Assembly (NCBI GenBank): GCA_961205875.1
Contig: OY540813.1
Coordinates: 5,675,001-5,739,000 of the forward strand
Length of the DNA stretch: 64,000 nucleotides
Reading direction: 5' to 3'
Source of the DNA: Sialis fuliginosa
Taxonomy: Eukaryota; Arthropoda; Insecta; Megaloptera; Sialidae
Each line of letters starts with the position of its first letter. Within the stretch, counting starts at the first letter, position 1. The notes under the pieces are model-generated. The model had not been told where the DNA came from and made no database searches. It saw nothing but the letters and a program-made list of their open reading frames with translations. Below are positions 55,259 to 64,000 of this stretch, piece by piece. The position numbers were made by a program, and so were the translations under genes.

Positions 55259-55795
55259 AAGTAGTGGCACCAGTCTTGGCAAGGACCCCAGTAATGGCAA
55301 ATTTTTAATTAAATGTACTGAATTAGAAATATGTGTTTATATTTGATTACTACCATTTCTGAATATTAATCTATATACATTTAACTATCTTCCAGCGTGA
55401 TTTGATGACAATCGGCCAATAGGTGTCAAAATGGTGAATATTTAAACTAATTATTATTATATTATCATAGCAACTGCTTTACATTGTTTCAAATTTCTTT
55501 TATATATTTTGTGTCGTAGTACTTATCATTTTGTAATCATTAGCAAGTGTCCATCACTGCGTGCTCATTGCTGCTTTTACTTTATCCATTACTGGAGAAA
55601 AAACATAAACAAAATAAAAGACTGTAATTTAAAAAAAACAAATTATATTTGCGGACTTTGGTAATTAAATTGATTAAATAAAGAGTTACTTGTTTTATTA
55701 GTAACATGAGTTCATGAGAATTACAAAAAACAAGCCCATTAATCCAAAAAAACGAAAACTTGCTCTTATAGCGGCCATAACTGGTGCGTTTACCT
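55259..55795 (+). mobile_element. Family A MITE, copy 6, full length
   Basis: Begins AAGTAGTGGCACCAGTCTTG, ends GCCATAACTGGTGCGTTTACCT, TA on both sides; 537 bp. Same orientation as copies 2 and 3, and shows the uninterrupted arrangement of the middle (TTTTGTAATCATTAGCAAGT). Confidence 0.9.
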
Positions 55796-56196
55796 TATTT
55801 GTTATAGTTTACCTTGCGAGTATATAGGATAAAAATAATTGAATTTTTTACATGTGTTTAATAAAATAACCGTACATTTATATTAATTATAAATACGATA
55901 CCTTTATTCAACATATTCTGACAATGAAGGTAGTTTATATACATAACATGTGTCGTCCCCTCTTACAAGTTTATCGACCCCCCCAAGGTCAAAATCGACC
56001 CTAATCTAAAACGTTGTCCGTGGTTTATTTTACGTAAAAACATATTTCATTATTATTTTTCTTATGGTTTTTACTATAATTTTGTTACCAATGATATATA
56101 TGTATGTATAAATCTATACAAATATATCTAAGGAACTCTATTTTATAGAACCATAAAATTAGTTTAGTTCGTATTAAAGAAAATTTATAATGATCA
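55796..56196. other. A+T-rich stretch, no gene seen
   Basis: ATCGACCCCCCCAAGGTCAA near 55975 is a small GC patch. Nothing else recognised. Confidence 0.45.
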
Positions 56197-56204
56197 AGTG
56201 CAGT

Positions 56205-57275
56205 CAATGGCGAAACGTCCATGGAAGCAGGGGAAGCAGTGTTTCCCTTACTTTATGGGTAAATTAATACAAATCTGTGTTTTCAGTTAATAAATAATTT
56301 AAAAATATTATTAGAATATTCATCTTTATGCGCAACTCAAACATTTTAACCAAAAATAGCATTTAATATTAATTTACACTCTCAATTATAAAACTATAAT
56401 ACCTCTACGTCTTATTTTCTTGTATTTTAGTCGATATTTGTATGACGAGTTGAAGTTCACTGCAGGAAATTTCACTAAAAAATTTCGAATTTTTAATTTC
56501 GTTAAAAGTATGTTTATTGTATAGAAAATGACGTGAAAAGTTGTTTGTTTCAAACCGCAGGTCTGTATCTCAAACCGTTCTCGAGATATAGCCTCTCAAA
56601 GTTTTAGTTTTTTCAAATTTTTGGAGAAAAAAGGCCATAACTTTTGAACGCGTGGTCGGAATTGATTTTAGTTGACGGATTTGAAATCAGCGTGTCAAAA
56701 TCTATATAATGACATGTATAATACCTTAAAACTTGAAAAAAAATTTTTCGCGAAAAATTGAAAAAATTCGAAAAAGTCGATTTTTGACGAAATTTTTTTT
56801 CTCAGATTTTAAAGTATTATACATGTCATTATATAGATTTTGACACGCTGATTTCAAATCCGTCAACTAAAATCAATTCTGACCACTCGTTCAAAAGTTA
56901 TGGCCTTTTTTCTCCAAAAATTTGAAAAAACTAAAACTTTGAGAGGCTATATCTCGAGAACGGTTTGAGATACAGACCTGCGGTTTGAAACAAACAACTT
57001 TTCACGTCATTTTCTATACAATAAACATACTTTTAACAAAACCAAAAATTCTAAATTTTTTAGTGAAATTTCCTGCAGTGAACTTCAACTCGTCATACAA
57101 ATATCGACTAAAATACAAGAAAATAAGACGTATAATCATTTAGTTACTATATAAATATATAAGAATTTATTTTAAAAAGTAAAAGCTTGTTTCATAACTA
57201 GTTTTTTTTGTTAATAGGAGGAGGAGGATTGACAAAATATGCTTCCCTTATTAAAAATTTCACGCCTCGCCACTG
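56205..57275. mobile_element. hAT element with about 350-bp-arm palindrome, copy 2
   Basis: Ends CAATGGCGAAACGTCCATGG and, reverse-complemented, CAGTGGCGAGGCGTGAAA. AGTGCAGT flanks it exactly (56197-56204, 57276-57283). It is the inverse of 32835-33899 across its whole length. The palindrome spans about 56402-57132, and its arms are more alike here than in copy 1 (GGTTTGAGATACAGACCTGC on one side, GCAGGTCTGTATCTCAAACC on the other). Non-coding. Confidence 0.95.
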
Positions 57276-57283
57276 AGTGCAGT

Positions 57284-57433
57284 GATCTTTTATGTAATCA
57301 AGTTGAGATGTAGTGTTAGAGCAGCCAGTTGTGTGGGTATTCGCCATTTTGAAAAACACGCGGGTGGGGGATTTTAGTCTTAAAAAAATTAAGTTTCATT
57401 GTTTCTAAAAGTTTTGTAGGTACATAGTACACA
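57284..57433 (+). promoter_or_regulatory. Balanced leader with Pho-like GCCATTTT, candidate promoter
   Basis: GTTAGAGCAGCCAGTTGTGT, GGGTATTCGCCATTTTGAAA and CACGCGGGTGGGGGATTTTA lie directly upstream of an ATG in good insect context. TTTTGTAG at 57412-57419 could be a splice acceptor within the leader. Confidence 0.3.
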
Positions 57434-57658
57434 ATGTCTTGTCAGAAGATAATATCTATCTTGTGTTTTATTCCAGTATTAATTTGGCATGTGGGCGAAT
57501 CCGAAGGTTCAAATACTAGAGTCGGGTTTTTGCGCGTGTGTTTCCATTGGTTAATTCACTTAATGGTGGTAAATACAATTAGTCTTTATGTTTGTTTTCT
57601 CGTAAAACTGATTTATTCTATATATATGTACTACAATACATATAATTATTCTGGATGA
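57434..57658 (+). CDS. Candidate first coding exon with signal-peptide-like start
   Basis: ATG at 57434 in the context CACAATG, a good insect start. The first 20 residues are Met-Ser-Cys-Gln-Lys, then a hydrophobic core Ile-Ile-Ser-Ile-Leu-Cys-Phe-Ile-Pro-Val-Leu-Ile-Trp, then Gly-Glu-Ser-Glu-Gly, a plausible cleavage region. Arg-Val-Gly-Phe-Leu-Arg-Val-Cys-Phe-His-Trp follows, then a second hydrophobic stretch. The open frame closes at 57658, but GGTG|GTAAAT (57569) could be a donor that ends the exon earlier. A GC-richer leader precedes it. No family is recognised; it may be the 5' exon of a secreted or membrane protein, or chance. Right boundary uncertain. Confidence 0.25.
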   Translation: MSCQKIISILCFIPVLIWHVGESEGSNTRVGFLRVCFHWLIHLMVVNTISLYVCFLVKLIYSIYMYYNTYNYSG

Positions 57659-59515
57659 AATGTCAGACAAAAACTTTGCTTTACGACATTGAATGAATGG
57701 AATATTGTGTGAATTCGACGGTTTTATAGATAGACATTTGTTTGTATGATTAAACTAACGCTGTGTATCGTTTAAAACACTTTTTATTTTGTTAATTAAT
57801 ATAATTAATCACGTTCAATAAATTTTAATTTTTTTCGTATAAATATGTATTTTTAATATTATTATATCTACAGTTAAATAAATGGTATAATAGGTGTTAA
57901 GAAGTCTAAACAAGTAACTAAATAAAATTAACTCTAAAAAAGTTAGATCTGGCTTTTAAAAGGTTCAAATCAAGGTTGTAATGATTTAAATTAGTTGAAA
58001 TAAATCATTTATTTAATTTGCAATGATTTTTATATTAAATTCAAATGTTTTTAAAGTGAACGTATTTTTGATAGTAATTTTTTTAAAATATAAGTTGGAC
58101 TGTGTTATGCACTTATGTGTATCAACCCACATAAATATCATTTGTATACAAAAAGCAGTTCCAAGTGATAAATTTTTTATGTAAATTATAATTTAACAAA
58201 AACAATTACTGCAAAACATTCTTTGTGGTTTGGTTGAAAGTATAATGAGTAAAAAAATACAATGTTTTTATTGAAAGATGTATCTAATTAACGAACAAAA
58301 CGTCAAATTACTTTTTTCACATAAAAAGAAATGTAACAAAATTATAAATATATTTTTCTTTGCGCGTATCAAAAACTTTGATATCTTGAAGTTAGCTTTG
58401 TGTGAATTGGTATTTTATATATAGGTATTTTAAAATTATTATAAAAGTTTACAAAAAATTACATTGAATGATCTGAATTTAATAAAAAATTATTTCCATG
58501 CTACTCTCTTATGTATTATTCAATAAATAAGTCAAATTATAAAATACCAAATTTTAAAAGTTTTTGTTTAATTAATTAATATTTAATTAAAATATAAAAA
58601 TATCAATAAGTTTGAATAAAAAAAAGGTAGGGTTAGGTTTCCAAAAATAAACAAATTTTGTACAGGCATTTTGATTTCATAAAATAAAAAATAAAAATAG
58701 TCCAGACCATTACACATAATTTAAAATAATTACAAAATGTTTTTTTCACAAAAATAAAAGTATATTTTGATTTAAAATTTTATTTCATGACAGAACCTCA
58801 TTTCCGTTACAAAAGTATTTAAACAATCTAAAAATGCAAACTTACCAAATTTTATCTTGATTTGGTGTAACGATATTAAACAGAAGTCGAGATAAACATT
58901 CAGTCATTGTAAATTGCAAAAAGTCATATCTTGAATAAAATAATTAAAATAATCAACAACGTGTATAAAACATATGTCAGTTAGCGCTGCTATCACTCTA
59001 GCGGATAATTTTTAAACTACCAAAGTACTAACTAATATTTGACAAATTTTTTGTTGTAAAAATGTTATTTTTTCATTAACATAAAACGCAAATTTCCTTA
59101 CTTCTAGTTATCAGATTTGGCTGAGTTTTAATAGGGTTCTATTCTGATAGCTAGTAGATGAAGTGAATTCAAAAGGATTACTGTTGATTTATTACGTTTT
59201 GCGACCTGTAGCTTGTTGCCGTGGTGTAAAAATTAGTCTTCATGGATAAATTGAACTTTATTTATATTTTTATGACAGAAAATGAAAACCAATCGATATT
59301 AAATTAAGTAAATATGGAGTCTGTAATGTTCTCATTCAGGGAATGGTAATTTTTAATCCTTATAATGCTCATTTTATCAATTTTCATACACATCCAAGCT
59401 TCTTGCTTGGGATGTACAATAAAATGATACAATATTGAATTTAAAAGAAACACAACAAAAAAGTAAATTAACATTAAAAATATATAAGATTGTATCAATG
59501 TTTCGTCAATCTTTC
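57659..59515. other. A+T-rich stretch, no gene seen
   Basis: GTCAGTTAGCGCTGCTATCA...CTCTAGCGG near 58976-59004 is a small balanced patch of a kind seen in insect repeats. The remainder is A+T-rich. Confidence 0.45.
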
Positions 59516-59720
59516 ACGTACTGCGAATGGTACAAGAGGGGCTTTCAAATATTAGATAGGAGTCGAGATAAAATCGTTTCGTTGTCTGAGGTGCAATTCT
59601 GAAAAATTGAAAACGTCAAGAAAGTATGCACCACCTCGCGTTGTTTAGACGGTAAAAAGGGACAGAGAGAGTTACATGAACTAAGTGAGAAAGATATTAT
59701 CGATTTTAATGAAATTCACT
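59516..59720. repeat. Balanced patch with AAAAAGGGACAGAGAGAGTT
   Basis: CGTACTGCGAATGGTACAAG, ACCACCTCGCGTTGTTTAGA and TAAAAAGGGACAGAGAGAGT. The last block is like one found in common lepidopteran repeats. No second copy here. Confidence 0.35.
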
Positions 59721-61055
59721 TCATCTCATGATGTATTCCCTGTAGTAGTTTCGTATCGTAGATTTCGTGCTCACAATTTATATTATTTATAAATTATGTG
59801 ATTATTAAATTGATATTTGAACTGATCAGATGTAAAAATGATGAACTTGAACATTTAGATTAGGGTTGCAAGGAGTAAGCCACTCTTTTAAACACTGTAA
59901 CTTACGATATCGCACTAGAACACTTCAACTAACTAACTAAGAATATACAAGGAAGTGTTTTTAACAGCTACTCAAGACGGCACCTGTGTAAATAGAGTAT
60001 AAGTATTCGTTGTAGCCGTTTTTAAAAGAGTAATTTACGCATGTAATTCACGCTGTAATAATAATCAAAGAAAATATGATATTTTTGTGTGTGAAGTAAC
60101 ATAAGGTTTAATCAGGACCGTCTTGGAATCTTGAGAGGTCAAGGGCATATAAAATGGCGAGGCCAGTGAGTATTTAATACGGCGGAATTTGTACCAATTG
60201 GTGATTTTTTAAATCAACACCCGTTTTTTATAAAATATAATTAAGACGGTCTTGTGAAATCTTGAAACTCATGAATTATGAATTAATTATTCACCTTATA
60301 ATATATTAATTTCATGAAAAATATCGTATCTTTTACAGTTATAAACGATCCTAGAATTTAACCGGGTATATATGTTTCGTCTCTCCTAAATTTTAGATGG
60401 AATTTTGTGAAAATTAAAGCTGATATTGTCTCTGTATTGAGACTGCGAAAATCAGAGAAAGTCTAAAAATCACAATCTGTTTATTTCCAGTGCGATAAAC
60501 AGTTGTGTTATGTTACCTTTTTGATTATAGTAATTTAGCTTCTACACAGATCAAATGTAGGTATAGACAATACAATACAATCCGGTATCCTTTGGGTTAA
60601 GTTTGCTTTGTACCCAATTATATAGAATACCGGGGATTAGACATTTATACCTACCTAGGATGTATTTATATTATGATACCTTTTAGTTTATAGTTATATT
60701 TCTTTTCTATTTCTTTCATTATATGTATTTTTTAAATGATATTTAATTTCGCAGCCTCGCAAAAAATGTCTTGGACTCTTAACCAGATTATGTTTTTTTT
60801 TATTAAATCTAATTAATTGTGTTCATAGATTAGACGTTTTTTTTTTTAATTTGCTTTTTTGTAGCATTGTACAATTTGTGAAGAAAAGGAAAGAAAAGGC
60901 TTTCAGCTTTCCAAACCTACGCTTGGAACTTTTTACGATCATTTGTTCCCTAGTTATAGGCGTTTAAAGTTAAAAGTGTGGGTTTTGCTTTGATCGCAAA
61001 CAACTTGAGTAAAAAATGGTCGTGCAGTGATACAAAAAGGCAAATTGAATGTACA
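59721..61055. other. A+T-rich stretch; possible repeat end at 60113-60160
   Basis: AATCAGGACCGTCTTGGAAT and ACGGTCTTGTGAAATCTTG (60245-60265) are imperfect direct repeats; CAGGACCGTCTT resembles hAT ends. CAATCCGGTATCC/GAATACCGGGGATT near 60577-60640 is a weak inverted pair. No gene. Confidence 0.4.
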
Positions 61056-61417
61056 AACTAGTGGAATTAATATAATTTATTTATTAGTTATTATATTATC
61101 ATAGCAACTGCTTTACATTGTTTCAAACTTGACGATTCTTTTTTTTATATCTTTTGTGTCGTAGTACTTATTATTTTGTAATTATTAGCAAGTGTCCATC
61201 ACTACGTGCTCATTACTGGAGAAAAAACATAAATAAAATAAAAGGCTATAATTTAAAAAACAAATTATGTTTGCGAACTTTGGTAAGTAAATTGATTAAA
61301 TAAAGAGTTACTTGTTTTATTAGTAACATGAGTTCATGAGAATTACAAAAAAAAGCTCGTCAATCACAAAAACAGTAAACCTTGCTCTTATAGCGGCCAT
61401 AACTGGTGCCAGTACCT
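61056..61417 (+). mobile_element. Family A MITE, copy 7, truncated
   Basis: Starts within the family at AATATAATTTATTTATTAGT, then ATCATAGCAACTGCTTTACA, CACTACGTGCTCATTACTGG and GCGGCCATAACTGGTGCCAG...TACCT, followed by TA. The left third of the element is absent. The frame at 61336-61521 runs out of it. Confidence 0.85.
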
Positions 61418-61419
61418 TA

Positions 61420-61800
61420 CACAAGTCCACAATCGCAGTGGTTGTGTGGTGGTGGTTCACCAGATGCCCGTGCTGCGGCGCTGGTGGTGTTAAACAGGTG
61501 ATGTATCAGGCAGTGTTTTGATTACATAAACTCGATTCTGAAACCTAGCAGGTAAACAGATAAATGTTACGTAATTTCCCCGGAGGAAATTATTGCCCCG
61601 GCGTGTGTATCAAAATGCGCGAACCCCTCTTTTTCTCTGTAAAGCTACGCCGTAACTTCTGTTTCATTTTTACACCAGTGAAAACGCAATTTGTTGTAGA
61701 GCTTGATTTTATTTTCGAAAGGTGTCGCTACTTTACATGTTTTTTTGTACTGAAACGAGAGTGTATTCAGAAGTTAATTATTCTATTTGAGTTAGATTAA
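61420..61800 (+). promoter_or_regulatory. GC-rich island with short ATG frame
   Basis: GTGGTTGTGTGGTGGTGGTT, ATGCCCGTGCTGCGGCGCTG, TTTCCCCGGAGGAAATTATT and AAGCTACGCCGTAACTTC are unrepeated and GC-rich. GTTAAACAG|GTGATG (61499) is a weak donor context. An ATG at 61564 opens 78 codons (Met-Leu-Arg-Asn-Phe-Pro-Gly-Gly-Asn-Tyr-Cys-Pro) without known signature, so it is not called a gene. Could be promoter or small exon. Confidence 0.33.
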
Positions 61801-61976
61801 ATAATCGTTTCTAATGAATAGGTAATAAAATATTTAGTTATAATGAAATCAAATAAACATTTAATTGCCTGACGATATTGAATTTCGAGATTTTTATGAT
61901 TAACATTTTATTTACTTTATTTTAAGTGAGATAAAGAAAATGCTGCTTATGTCGAGAATCTCAGATATTTAATATA

Positions 61977-62410
61977 AGATACTGGCACCAGTCTTGACCC
62001 CTTTAAGAGCTGGGTATAATTATTTTTTATAATTCTTATGAACTCGTGTTATTAATAAAACAAGTACCTCTTTATTAAATCAATTTAATTACCAATGTCA
62101 GTAAATATAGTTTTTTTTTAAGTATAGTCTTTTATTTTGTTTATGTTTTTTTCTCCAGTAATGGATAAAGTAAAACCAGTAATGGGTACTCAGTGATGGA
62201 CACTTGTTAATGATACTACGATACAAAAGTTATAAAATAAAGAATCGGACAATTTGAAACAATGTAATGCAGATGCTATGATAATATAATAATTAATAAA
62301 TATATTACACTAATAATTAGTTTAAATGTCTACCATTTTGGCACCCATTGACCAATTGCAAATATTTCAAATTCCGTACATTTAATTAAACAAGACTGGT
62401 GCCAGTACCT
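61977..62410 (+). mobile_element. Family A MITE, copy 8
   Basis: Begins AGATACTGGCACCAGTCTTG, ends AAGACTGGTGCCAGTACCT, TA on both sides; 434 bp. Same orientation as copies 1, 4 and 5, 560 bp from copy 7 and facing it. Confidence 0.88.
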
Positions 62411-62519
62411 TATATAATATTCAAAATTTGTTAAACATGGGCTAGAGAACCTGTCGGATACAGGTATATAACAATAATATTAAAGAAATGGCTGCAATCA
62501 TGACATTTTTATGTACTGA

Positions 62520-62880
62520 AAGTAACAAAACATAGAAACATAAACGGTAGCATTTTGTATCGGCGAATGCTTTGTGTTTGTGTTGTACCTTGAAGGGTTC
62601 GAAACGAAGGACGCTCTAAGGGTTGGGGGGCGGTTGTTGCATGACGGGGCGGAAGCTGCGCAGTTGACCCCCTACTGTTTTACGACTCGTTTTCTTGGCG
62701 AAAAGGGATTTTGTCGAAACACACGTATTATCATTTTTATGTTGTTTGGAATAGACACGGTCGCCTCCTCTTAGCCATTTGGTGATGCTCTGGTTACTCT
62801 TCTTCTGTGTGTTTTCATCTTCTTATTTTCCTTCTCCTATGCTCACCTCGGTCAACCTTGATTTTTAAGAGTCAATTTTG
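62520..62880. promoter_or_regulatory. GC-rich island, candidate promoter
   Basis: TGTATCGGCGAATGCTTTGT, GGTTGGGGGGCGGTTGTTGC, GACGGGGCGGAAGCTGCGCA and TTGACCCCCTACTGTTTTAC are GC-rich and unrepeated except CCCCCTACTGTTTTA, shared with 30560-30580. GC boxes (GGGGCGG) suggest a promoter. The 66-codon frame from 62574 has no ATG start or signature. Confidence 0.35.
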
Positions 62881-63154
62881 ATGGATTTACGTTTTATTGT
62901 TTTTATATCTGGCGAAAAAGTAATTGCATTGTTTCGAAATGCGAATTGCGATTTTCGTATTTTATTGTTCAGTGTGTGGGTGTGATTAAATAAATAACTA
63001 TGATTTTATTACCTTTTTGCTTGAAGTTTTTATAAAATCTTAACTTTATACATGCCATGAAATTTTGTACTTAATAGTCGTAAAATATTATTAAATTGTA
63101 TAAGTATATAAAAAATAATTCATACAAAAATATGTTTCTACATCCTATATACAT

Positions 63155-63485
63155 ATTATAAAATGCAATGTCTGTCTGTCTGTCCGTTCGTTCGTTAGTG
63201 CACTTATCATTCGAGAACCATTTATCCAATTTACGTGTTTTTTTCAATTCTTTCCTAGATTTTAGTATATATTTTGTTACGTTAGGTAACATAAGGACTA
63301 AGCAGTAAAAGTCGGAAAAAAGTTTGCCGCCAGGGCGCTCTTTTGTAATACGTTGCCTAAACCGTTAAATATTGAACAATATAATGTAGTAAAAAAATGT
63401 GTAGTATAAAAAGATCTATATTTTTTAAAGATCGTATACAATAATTCCATAGTCCACGCGAGCGAAATCGCGGGCACAGCGTGTT
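63155..63485 (+). mobile_element. Family G repeat, copy 4, short form
   Basis: ATAAAATGCAATGTCTGTCT, GTCCGTTCGTTCGTTAGTGC, TTTGTTACGTTAGGTAACAT, GCCGCCAGGGCGCTCTTTTG and CACGCGAGCGAAATCGCGGG...CACAGC. Target edges unclear. Confidence 0.82.
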
Positions 63486-64000
63486 TTATATTTTTAAAAC
63501 AATAACAGAAAATTAGTATTTTTTAATAATTGTATGTAATGTTCTTAAATAATGATACAGATCCCATATTTTTAACAATATAATCAATTATTGTAGGTAT
63601 ATATTTGTTTAGCCCTTACATTAAAAATTACTTCGTTTGACGTTTGCTATACTTATATCTGAAATCAAAATACTCAAGTTACAATGCCTACACATTTTAT
63701 TATGTATAAAGTATAATTTTTATTTTACTTAATATAATAATAAGTACGCTGCAAAGGTCATCATAATAATATTTCCCCCTTCATCTTGTTTAACTTACTT
63801 AAATGGATTGTGGGATTTCTCTTTCCCCTAACTGTTTATACAATTGAATAGGGTTGCCCGTAAACTGATGTTTTTGTCTTGATGTGATTTTTTTCGAATT
63901 TTTTTTTGTTATAAAAGTTTTAAGTGCACCTTGTGGAGTTGTGATTACAAAATTGTATTGTTATACATTGTTAAGTACTCCAGTGGTATTAAAACTTGAA
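63486..64000. other. A+T-rich stretch, no gene seen
   Basis: Nothing recognised to the end of the window. Confidence 0.45.

Noticed and set aside
1-64000. CRISPR arrays, operons, ribosome binding sites, rRNA and tRNA genes
   Set aside because: None seen. Repeats are dispersed transposons without regular spacers, and no tRNA-like cloverleaf or rRNA block was recognised.

Overview
This is an A+T-rich (about 70 percent by eye) eukaryotic window with no long open reading frame, no recognisable complete gene, no rRNA or tRNA gene and no bacterial-type organisation. Dispersed repeats of several kinds resemble ones common in insect genomes, especially Lepidoptera: the AGGGTTCCGTA...GGAACCCTTATAG module, the TCAGGATGCAAGCTATCTC module, and 3' ends of the GAAGCCGCGGGCACAGCTAGT type. 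I therefore read it as insect nuclear DNA, Lepidoptera favoured but not proven, probably long intron and intergenic sequence.

Most supportable features are mobile elements without coding capacity. The best defined are four hAT-type elements. Three have good or perfect 8-bp target duplications (4615-5000, 32835-33899, 56205-57275) and one is diverged (1197-1360). The two 1.07-kb copies are in opposite orientation and each carries a palindrome with arms of about 350 bp. Family A (ends AGGTACTGGCACCAGT, TA target) has eight copies at 11964, 23629, 37398, 45439, 50901, 55259, 61056 and 61977. Family B (two copies) carries a coding-like reading frame. Families C, D, G, K, N, S, I, R, J and Y have two to five copies each. 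There is also a Tc1/mariner-like element at 36120-36506, a Harbinger-like element at 38010-38147, a foldback element at 26784-26924 and several perfect hairpins.

Nesting shows the order of insertion: a hAT element sits in an S repeat (4615-5000), a GGGTTCC repeat sits in family A copy 1, a palindrome sits in a tandem duplication (11177-11383), and family A copy 3 has been entered by both family B and a Harbinger-like element.

Against this background there are short islands of balanced or GC-rich, mostly single-copy sequence that look like promoters, first exons or enhancers: 13560-13870 (three CRE sites, an RFX X-box, an E-box), 17231-18434 (ending in CACG|GTAAGT), 27120-27340, 30311-30640, 35400-35702 (short ATG frame ending at GTTAGT), 36700-37200 (a CAG|GTAAG junction and a CpG island), 40020-40540, 44030-44290 (NRF1-type site), 47330-47720, 53150-53290, 57290-57660 (ATG with a signal-peptide-like N-terminus), 61420-61800 and 62520-62880. 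One reading is that the window lies in the 5' part of one or more long genes with alternative promoters. That is inference: no exon was matched to a known protein. Boundaries of repeats without target duplications are approximate, and all copy comparisons were made by eye.
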